A stretch of 64,000 bases of DNA from assembly GCA_019054805.1 (NCBI GenBank), contig JAHQIY010000001.1:8322501-8386500 (forward strand). Direction: 5' to 3'. This document shows positions 56,216 to 64,000 of the stretch, piece by piece. Below the pieces are notes generated by a model, which was not told the DNA's origin, did no database searches, and saw only the letters and a list, made by a program, of their open reading frames with translations. This DNA comes from Brachionus manjavacas (lineage: Eukaryota; Rotifera; Eurotatoria; Ploima; Brachionidae). The translations under genes and the position numbers were made by a program. Within the stretch, counting starts at the first letter, position 1, and the number at the start of each line of letters is the position of its first letter.

Positions 56216-58640
56216 ATGATAATCAGATCTCTTTTCGACAAAAATAAAATGTTTTTTTTAGGCGACTTTCATAACTAAGATTTTCTTTTTGTAGGAACTA
56301 ATCTTGTATCCTTTACAAGCTATCTAAATTAATTTTTTATTCAAACTGAAAAATTCTAAAATAAAATTAAAGTATAGAGTAAACCAACCTGATAAAAAAA
56401 ATTATGTAAAGCGAGAGAGGGAGAGAGTCGTTAATGAATTGATTTAATTTTTTATTTTATTTTATTACAAATATAATTTAATTAAATTCTTTTAAATGCC
56501 TTTAAATTTGATGGAATAAATTTGAAAAAAAAGGGTTATTAATAAAAAGTTAATTAGTTGAGAAAATTTATCATGAGAAATTCAATTTGGAAAAGTGGTT
56601 AATAAAATCCTGAATTTAATTTAATATAACTAATATTTAACAATACCAATTTCTTCAGCCTTGTCTAGAAGAAGCTATTCTTGTTTAAAAATGTTGCTAG
56701 AAATTCAATGACACCAGAGCGACACAGAAATTCGGCAATTTTAAATATTGAGAATATTAATTTTAAAGTAGTAGCTGACATTTTTTCTTTAGTTGAAAGA
56801 ATTATTGATATTATATAGAATTTTCTAATTAATTTTAAATATCAGGATTATTTTACTTGTTTAAAAATAATAAATAAAATTTTTATTTGTTGAAAAAATT
56901 CATTGCTAATAAAGACATGCTTTAAATTAAAAAAAAATTTAAGAAAAAATAAAATATTGATGATAATGGAAAAAAAATTTATATCAAAAAGTTCATTATT
57001 ATTTGTTGATGAAAAAAGAATTTAAATCGGCGATTTAAAAAAATAAAACAATTATTTTCTTCAAAATGTTGATCAGATTAAATTGTGTACTTACAAAGAG
57101 ATTGTCAACAATAAATTTATTTTTAAAAAGATCATAAGAGAAAGAGAGATCGTCAATATTTTTTTGTATTTATAAAATAAGATAAAAAAATATATGTCTG
57201 ATTTGGTGAAAAAACGTCAATGTACACCTAACTATAGAAGATACCAGTGGTCACATATTGCAGTAGATACTTAGAAACAACCAAGACGCATTAGACTTAA
57301 CATTTATACTTAAGCCGTAGCAGACCTGTGGATTTTCTTTCATTGTCAATAAATTCTCTGGAAAAAATTTTTTTAATCCCTTTTTAATAAATTATCGAAC
57401 TCTGTTTAAAAAAATAAATACGAAATAAAAAATTTAAATTTATATTGGATTTGAGACTAAATCCCTTAAAATAAAATTGGATGATTTTTCACAATATTTT
57501 AAAAAATTCTGGATGTCTGAGTAAAATTACAAATTTACAATAAATTTAAAATTTTGTTTTTTCAATATATACTAAACTGGTGTCAATTTATACTTCTGTT
57601 GTGAATTAAATTATTTTCGCTACTTTACTTTCCTGAAATATCTTTAATTTCAAGCTTTGGAAATTTTTTTAATTGAGTTTTATTATTTATTTTTAATTGA
57701 AATTATCATGTATAATAAAAAAATGCATTTATTATAGATTTCTGAACAATGCATTTTTTTTACCACGATCATCAAATTTACTAAATCGCTTAAGAGTTCA
57801 CATCTCTTTTGATTATCGGTATTATCATACCAAGAAATGCTTGAAAAACATAAGGCCATTAGAATATATTTAACAAAATATAAATGGATCAATTAAAAAG
57901 CTAGGTGAAAAAGTAAACACCAAAAAATCAATAAATATTAATGAATAAATTTATTTTATAAATTTTAAAAAGCTCATAAAATAATCATCAAAATTGAGAA
58001 ATTTTTACTTATTTTTTCTATTTAACGTGAGCATTTAAATATTATAAATTTTGCCTTAGAGAAGAACTAAAAAATTTTAAATAAACTTTCAAATAAAAAC
58101 AAATTAACCTTATTAATTTAATTTAAAGTCAAATCCAATTTTTTTATTCTAAGACTCAAAATTTTTTAAATTTATTTTAATATAAACTTTTTTAAAAATA
58201 ATTTTTAAAAATTGATTTTTTTAAATCTACCGATAATTTATTATTTATAAATCTAGTTAAATTTTTTTTATGGGTTTATCTTCTTTTTTATTTTAATTTA
58301 AGAAAAAAGAAAATATTTTTTCCTTAGATTAAAATTTTCAAGTTCAAGGAGAGATAAAGCATTTTAGCTTTTAAATGGGACATGTTTAATCGTTTTATCA
58401 AAAATAAATGATTACTTAGGCCTAATAAATAGCAAATCTTGATATTTTATCTCCAGTCACATCTGGACATTTTTTTTAATTCTAAAGTAAAATTAGATTA
58501 GTCTTGAATTTTATGCGCAAATTTCAAAAATCTAATCAAATCATGTGACAAAATTATAAAATCCTTTTCTTTTAAATTTTCCAAAAAAATAATAAAATAT
58601 TTTTAAATTATATTTCTGTAATTAGATTATTAATTGAAAA
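56216..58640. other. AT-rich intergenic DNA
   Basis: A GA-rich patch (GAGAGAGGGAGAGAG) is near 56410. The stretch 57190-57330 is less AT-rich but I cannot assign it. No gene is seen. An acceptor-like ATTAG lies about 16 bases before the ATG at 58641. Confidence 0.4.
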
Positions 58641-59318
58641 ATGCAAAAAAAATTGGTCATTTATTTACTGGTTTGCATGTCTATTTATCGAAGCGAATGT
58701 AAATTCAATTTGAACAAGATCTTGAACACATATGAAGAAATTTTTAAAACGATTGATAACAAAGATAATAATGAAGTCAAGCATAAAAATTTAAGATTCA
58801 GCTTCTCAAATTGTGGACCCAGTAGTGATCCTATGAAGATTAACTCTTTAATTTTCGAGCCTGATCCGATTCCCATTCCAGGTAATTTAAGTTTATCTGT
58901 GGATGGATTTTTGGAAAAAGAACTTAATTCTCCATTGACGGTAAATTATTTTTTGATAGAAATTTTTTATCTAATAGAAATAAAATTTTTAATATTCCTC
59001 AAGATGACTCTGAAAATTATTAAAATAGTTGGACCATTTAAAGTAGAAATTCCATGCATTGATAACGTTGGAAGTTGTACGTATAGCAATGTTTGCTCCA
59101 TGTTGCCTGAACCTGAAAATTGTCCTGCCTTTTTCAAAGAGCATCAAATTCCATGCGCATGCCCATTTCCATCCGGAGAATACAGTATCAAGAATGTCTT
59201 ATTAGCTGTTGAAACATCACAAAAAATCCCTAACGGCGAATATAACATAATTTCAAATTTTCAAAGCAAAGAAATCGGCCATGTTGCTTGCATTCAAATG
59301 AATTTAAAAATTGCCTAA
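58641..59318 (+). CDS. GM2 ganglioside activator-like ML-domain protein
   Basis: Exons 58641-58940 and 59004-59318, with a 63-base GTAAAT..AAG intron that happens to be stop-free and in frame; spliced length 204 residues. A signal peptide covers about 1-20 (KKLVIYLLVCMSIY). The mature part reads FSNCGPSSDPMKINSL, PIPIPGNLSLSVDG, VEIPCIDNVGSCTYSNVC and IPCACPFPSGEYSI, the pattern of GM2A, including eight mature Cys residues that fit its four disulfides. GM2A binds gangliosides and presents them to beta-hexosaminidase A in lysosomes; invertebrate relatives may serve other lipids. Splicing is preferred because the intron would add 21 hydrophobic residues in the middle of the beta cup. Confidence 0.88.
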   Translation: MQKKLVIYLLVCMSIYRSECKFNLNKILNTYEEIFKTIDNKDNNEVKHKNLRFSFSNCGPSSDPMKINSLIFEPDPIPIPGNLSLSVDGFLEKELNSPLTVNYFLIEIFYLIEIKFLIFLKMTLKIIKIVGPFKVEIPCIDNVGSCTYSNVCSMLPEPENCPAFFKEHQIPCACPFPSGEYSIKNVLLAVETSQKIPNGEYNIISNFQSKEIGHVACIQMNLKIA

Positions 59319-60540
59319 GTTAATGCGAAATATAAATTTTATACTATTAACTTTTAAAAATTGTTTAACAAATAAATTTAAAAAATTGAATTTGTTTGGA
59401 AATGATCTTTTTTCTCGCGTTAGACCAAAAATTAATTTAATTGAAAAATCAGCAAAAAAAATTATCTAATGCTATCTTATTTTGTGTTAATTATCTAAAT
59501 TAAACAAGGTAGCACTTGGCATTTTGAGTTTTAAAGCTTTGCGCTTGAAACTTAAATAGTCGTGGCAATTTATTAATTAATTTAAAATCTTTAAAAAGCG
59601 TAATTTGACTTAATGAATATTAAAGTTATGAATTGAACCTTTACAGTACATTTTTTAAAACATAATAAAAATCAAGTATCACGAGTTGTCAAACAATCAT
59701 TTTGTTTCAAAATGTTTAAAAAAAAATTAGAAAAAGTGTCATCAGAAAATTCGTGACGAAAAGCTGAAAAACACAATGAAAAGCCCATCGAAAACTTAAT
59801 AGAATAAAAGAGCGGAATTGTTTTGGGAAAGAGAAGCTAACCAAATAAATTGAATCTCAAATAAAATTATAAATATTTGATTAGCTTATTAATTAAATTA
59901 GTTTTGAATTTTATAACCACTTCAGTCGAAAGAGATGATAATTTGATCTTAAAAATAGTTTGATGCTTATTCATAGAAAAATATGATTGTTTTCTAATTC
60001 AATTACTTTCTGGTCTTCTAGGATTCAATCAATCCGCAAACGTAGTATAAATTAATTAAATATTTTAAGAATTTAAGTTGAATTTTACCGTATTTACGTC
60101 ATTTGGATATATTTTGACTGCCTCTTCTCTGATAGAGAACTCACATAAATACCTCTAAAGAACTATTTAATTTTATCTTCTTTCCTATTTCTTTTTCTGG
60201 TGGATTGGGGGAATTTTTTCTTATATAGACTCAATTGTCTTAACCAGTTGAGGCTTTAAAATTAGTGCCAAAATTCATCCTTTAGTCTGAATAAAATTAC
60301 CTACACATGTAAATTTTAATTGCTAATTGATTTTTTTACCGACAGAGGTTGGATTGACTAAAACAATTCAGACCGAAAATAAAAATTCTCTAAATCTTTT
60401 AATTTCTCAGATAAAGAAAAGCTTTATAAATTTTCTATCCTTAAGAAATCAAGCCTATAGACTTATCAAATGAACTGCTCAAAGTGGATTAAGATAAATT
60501 TTTTAGTTTTCATGCAAAATTTCGTATGAAAATTAATAAA
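59319..60540. other. AT-rich intergenic DNA
   Basis: 3' flank of the GM2A-like gene; no other gene or repeat recognised. Confidence 0.4.
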
Positions 60541-60810
60541 CTTTAATTAAAATTTATTTTGGAAGATATTTATTTTTGGTTCCAAGTCAAATATCAAAAA
60601 ATTTGTTTAAAAAATATAATCCTGTTAGATAAATTTTTGTTAGAAGACTTAGACTTGCTCCCGGGTCCTTCAGAAAAAATTAATTCTAGAGGTAGTCTTT
60701 ACAATTCGATTTCGAGCTTTTCTGATAAAAGTTTAATTTTATGCAATTATAATTTTCAAAATGGTATTAATGTTCAAATGTTCTTTTCAATTATTTTTAA
60801 CATTTAATGA
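60541..60810 (+). mobile_element. Possible LINE 5' fragment
   Basis: An open stretch of about 82 codons contains LLEDLDLLPGPSEKINS, reminiscent of the 2A-like xLxPGP motif near the start of some LINE ORFs. It is followed by SLILCNYNFQNGINVQ, which could be the first strand of an endonuclease domain. Both matches are short and degraded; a chance open frame is the alternative. Confidence 0.25.
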
Positions 60811-61964
60811 AATAAATATTCTAAGATTTTAAAAGAATAAATGGTTATCACAATTATTTTAATAAAGCCGATCATTTGATGATTATGTAAACTGATATAT
60901 TTAAAAAATTAAAAATTTGATTTGTTTTTTCTGACGTAGTGGAATTTATAGTTTATATTTTTTTATTCGTGTGGTTAAAATTCACCGGTACGAATTTTGA
61001 AAAAATTTCACCTAAAGGCATAGTTGAGATCATAGTTTTGAAAATTCTATTTAAAAAAAAATTAATTTTTAATTACAAAGCTAATTAATATTTGACGTCA
61101 ATTTTAAAACTTAACTGTGTCTGTTTGCGAAAGAGTTTTTTCGCCAAACAAGCTCATTAGAATTCTATTCATGGTCTTACGTCGGGATAACATTTATGGG
61201 CAATTTTGGGCAATAAAACTAAAAAATCCAAGTAAGTCTAATAAATTTTTTACAAGTGATTGAACACTTGGCAAACCGAATCATAAGTTGAAAATGTCTT
61301 CCCACTCAACGAACGAAATTGTGTCATAGCTATTTTATTATTTCTAAATTGACAACTATTTTTATGACTTTAGGACTTATTGAATTATTAATTTTTGTTG
61401 ATTTAGTTTTAAAATAAGGAGTTAAGAAAGTATCCAATCCAATCGGGTTTAAAGTAGGAGCTTAGGAACACTTTTGCTGCTGCTTATGTAATCAGTGATT
61501 CGAAAGAAAGTGATCAATAATTAATTTGCTTTTTTTCCTCTTAAAAAAATAAATTTGGCTCTAGAGTTAGAAAATGACTGTGATAGTAACTTAAACAAAA
61601 GAGCAATTTTATTATTTCAGTATGTATCAAAACAATCTGAAGCAAATATAAATCGATTCTCTTGTCGAAATTTTCAAAGTGGTTGGGAAAATTTAGAATT
61701 TCTCTACCGATCTAAATTGACTATAATTATTCAGTACAATTTTTTTTGTATTAAACTTTGTAATTGTTGGTCAAGCACTTTGCAAGCTTTGGGTCAGTAT
61801 TTAATTTCAGCCTGATTTCTTGATGGTTAAATATTGATTTTGTTTGCTCAATAGAGTATTTTTAAAAAATTTAATAATATTTAAAAAAAATTGTTGTGAC
61901 TAAGATTGAGTTAGATTGAAATTGTAACAAGTCTGAAATATCCTTTTTAGATTAATATGCTTTT
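60811..61964. other. AT-rich intergenic DNA
   Basis: No gene recognised. An 86-codon open stretch at 61555-61815 has no start ATG and no family resemblance. Confidence 0.4.
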
Positions 61965-62130
61965 GATTAATCTTCACTTGGATCTAATAGTTATTTGCTT
62001 TGTGCTGGAAACCGAGCACTGGACTAGTAGTTGGTTAGAGGAGATTATTGCGCAATGCTATGTAATATCGAAATCGATGAGTCTTTGGGTGAATATTTTA
62101 TTAAATTAGATTTCAGCGATTCAGCTTTTA
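61965..62130 (+). mobile_element. Possible LINE endonuclease trace
   Basis: The reading LIVICFVLETEHWTSSWLEE then IIAQCYVISKS resembles the ICLxExWL...xYxxIS block of LINE endonucleases. Very short; low confidence. Together with 60541-60810 it might mark one decayed element. Confidence 0.25.
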
Positions 62131-64000
62131 TCAAGATCAAATCTATTAATTTAGTTTTCAATCTAATAATTTTAAAAAAATAAAATTTTTTCACTTTTAA
62201 TTTGGCTTATTGAAAAAAAAGCATTAATAAATCGAACTCTTATCATAAATTTAGATGAAATATTTTTATTTTTAAAAAAAGAAAAAGATTATTTTCTAGC
62301 TGTCTTTCAAATGTAAACCGATCCATTTATTTAATTGTAAAAGTGCAAAAGAATTTCGTCTTTTTTTTAAATATTTAAATTGTTGTTCTTAAAATTTGAG
62401 CTGTTAAAAACAAAAATAAAATTACACATATTGGACAGTTATAGATTGGAAAATGATATAATCAAGAAAAAAAATTTATCCAAAAGTATTTTTATGAATA
62501 ATAACTAACAGAGATATTTATTTTTTTTTAAGCAAAGCAACTTCTAAACAATTCCTAAACCAGTCTGCTTTATCTTTAGTAAAAATTAAGTTTATGGAGC
62601 TCTTAAAGATTAAACGACATTTTTGATGCAAAAAAATCAACAAAATTTTTAATTTATTTAACTTTAAAATAAATTTTGAATTTATTTTTCACCCAAAATC
62701 TAAAATCTACTTGCTTTTTGGTGACAAATTTTAGGCATTTATTGATATCAAAATATGTTGGGAATTTTTTTTTATTCTTTAGTAATTTTGTCAAAGATTT
62801 TATTTTAGTTTTAAAGAGAGATACAATTGAATGATGTGTTTTTGCCGACTGGCTTTTGAGCCTTTATCAAAAGTGAATTAAAAAAAATCTGCGCTAAATT
62901 TTTTGAATCTTCTCTTGAAATAAAAAGATTGTCAAACCTGTAACAATATAATTTTTTAAGAAATTTTAAATGCGTAAGCATGCTTAGTTTAAATATTTTT
63001 TTACTATTTAGAAAAATTTAATAATTTATTTACTTAATGGAAATGTTTTTCCGAGATTTTTTTTTCTGAAAAACAAATGATCTTTAGTCTCATTTGAAAA
63101 GTGAACGATCAAAAAAGGTATTAAATTTTGGATAGGACATAGTCATATTTTAGTCCGGCTCCCAAAGTGAACTAAAAAATAGATAGTCTGAGTTCACGGC
63201 ATGAATTAAAAGGCTTGCATGCGGCTAGACTCTCAATTTAAAATATTCAAAATTAACTAGCCAACTGATTAATCCAGTGCTTCAAAGCAAGTTATTTTAT
63301 TTTTTAGATATCTATGAATTAGCATAGATCTGATAAAATCTCGATATATAATTGAATTTGTACAAAATTTCGAAAGATACTAAAATGCCGCGGATTTTGT
63401 TTTACTTTATCTAAATTTTTTACTTCTTCATTAATTTAATCTAGCTTCCTTAAAATAATGAAAAAAATTTTTCTTTTTTTTTATTCGATTCTGTTTTGAT
63501 TTAGAACAAAAAATTCTGGTCATAAATTTTACGATTATTTTAATGATCATCGATTTGGGCAAGCAATTTAAGCTAAAGTAAAAAAGTATAATTTTTCATA
63601 TTCTCAACTGCCCATTCACTAGTTTCTCAAAGGTAATTAATAAGCTGAGTTGTTTGTTTTTTTTGCTTCGGTTATTAGCAGTTCGTCTTACTATGCCTAT
63701 TTTTTTAATAAACAAAAAATATTTTGAATGAAAATCTATCATTCAACTGAAAATGTTTTTTTCTAGATTGGTCGAACAGCCAATTTTAAGCATTTGCAGA
63801 TTAATTAATGACCAATATGGCATGAATTAAAGCAAAGTTATGTTCATCTTTAATTTTTAGCAGATTTTTTCAATAGTTTGTTTTTATTTTTGTTAAATGC
63901 CGTTTACTTTAATAAATTGCTTTATCAGCATTATTGATTCTTACCATATCCATTTTATAAATATGATAAAATTTCTGCTCTTATCGCCTTTCAAATCCAA
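62131..64000. other. AT-rich intergenic DNA to the window end
   Basis: No gene, RNA or repeat that I can support. A less AT-rich patch lies at 63150-63220 without recognisable content. Confidence 0.4.

Noticed and set aside
61100..61320. CERVFS reading that recalls the hAT transposase dimerisation region
   Set aside because: Only six residues match; the following sequence does not continue the family pattern.
61555..61815. 86-codon open frame
   Set aside because: No ATG start, no recognisable domain and no splice context.
1..64000. CRISPR arrays, bacterial operons or prophage features
   Set aside because: The genes have introns and animal families; nothing prokaryotic was seen.

Overview
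The window is very AT-rich animal DNA. Genes are sparse, many introns are only about 45-70 bases long, and retrotransposon debris is heavy. The gene families (ATRX, HMGB/Dsp1, TMBIM4, spartin, CLOCK, GM2 activator) are metazoan. The tiny AT-rich introns and compact proteins suggest a small protostome; a monogonont rotifer such as Brachionus fits, but that is inference and not shown by any single sequence.

Layout. At 1.6-8.4 kb lies an ATRX/XNP chromatin remodeller whose Snf2 core is split by one 2.3-kb intron holding a dead DDE transposase. From 8.4 to 15 kb there are only transposon remains, including a three-layer nest near 12.7-14.7 kb: a SINE with perfect 15-bp target-site duplications inside a mariner-like transposase, which itself seems to lie inside a LINE. 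From 15 to 34.3 kb there are four HMGB paralogues (one minus strand with a Gln/Met-rich N-terminus, three plus strand and short) with mosaic near-identity. Between them lie LINE fragments, an inverted-repeat element (20.7-21.5 kb) and a 3.37-kb direct tandem duplication made of two kinds of LINE (24.8-31.6 kb). TMBIM4 follows at 34.6-35.6 kb on the minus strand (five exons, one of 34 bases), and an unrecognised charged 252-residue protein lies at 39.1-39.9 kb. Spartin (44.2-49.5 kb) and CLOCK (50.1-55.7 kb, ten exons) each carry LINE debris in a large intron. A GM2-activator-like secreted ML protein lies at 58.6-59.3 kb. The rest is AT-rich DNA with weak LINE traces.

How the genes relate. There is no operon-like pathway. 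ATRX, HMGB and CLOCK are nuclear (remodelling, DNA bending, clock transcription). TMBIM4 is a Golgi/ER membrane protein, spartin acts in endosome and lipid-droplet handling, and the GM2-activator-like protein is probably lysosomal or secreted.

Main points for a second look: patchwork gene conversion among the HMGB copies; the tandem LINE duplication whose copies differ almost only in homopolymer lengths (very recent, or an assembly artefact); a SINE family present three times; a row of three perfect hairpins in the spartin intron; head-to-head LINE ends at two loci; and a splice-acceptor-like TAG/CAG close upstream of nearly every start codon, which would fit short 5'UTR introns or spliced-leader trans-splicing.
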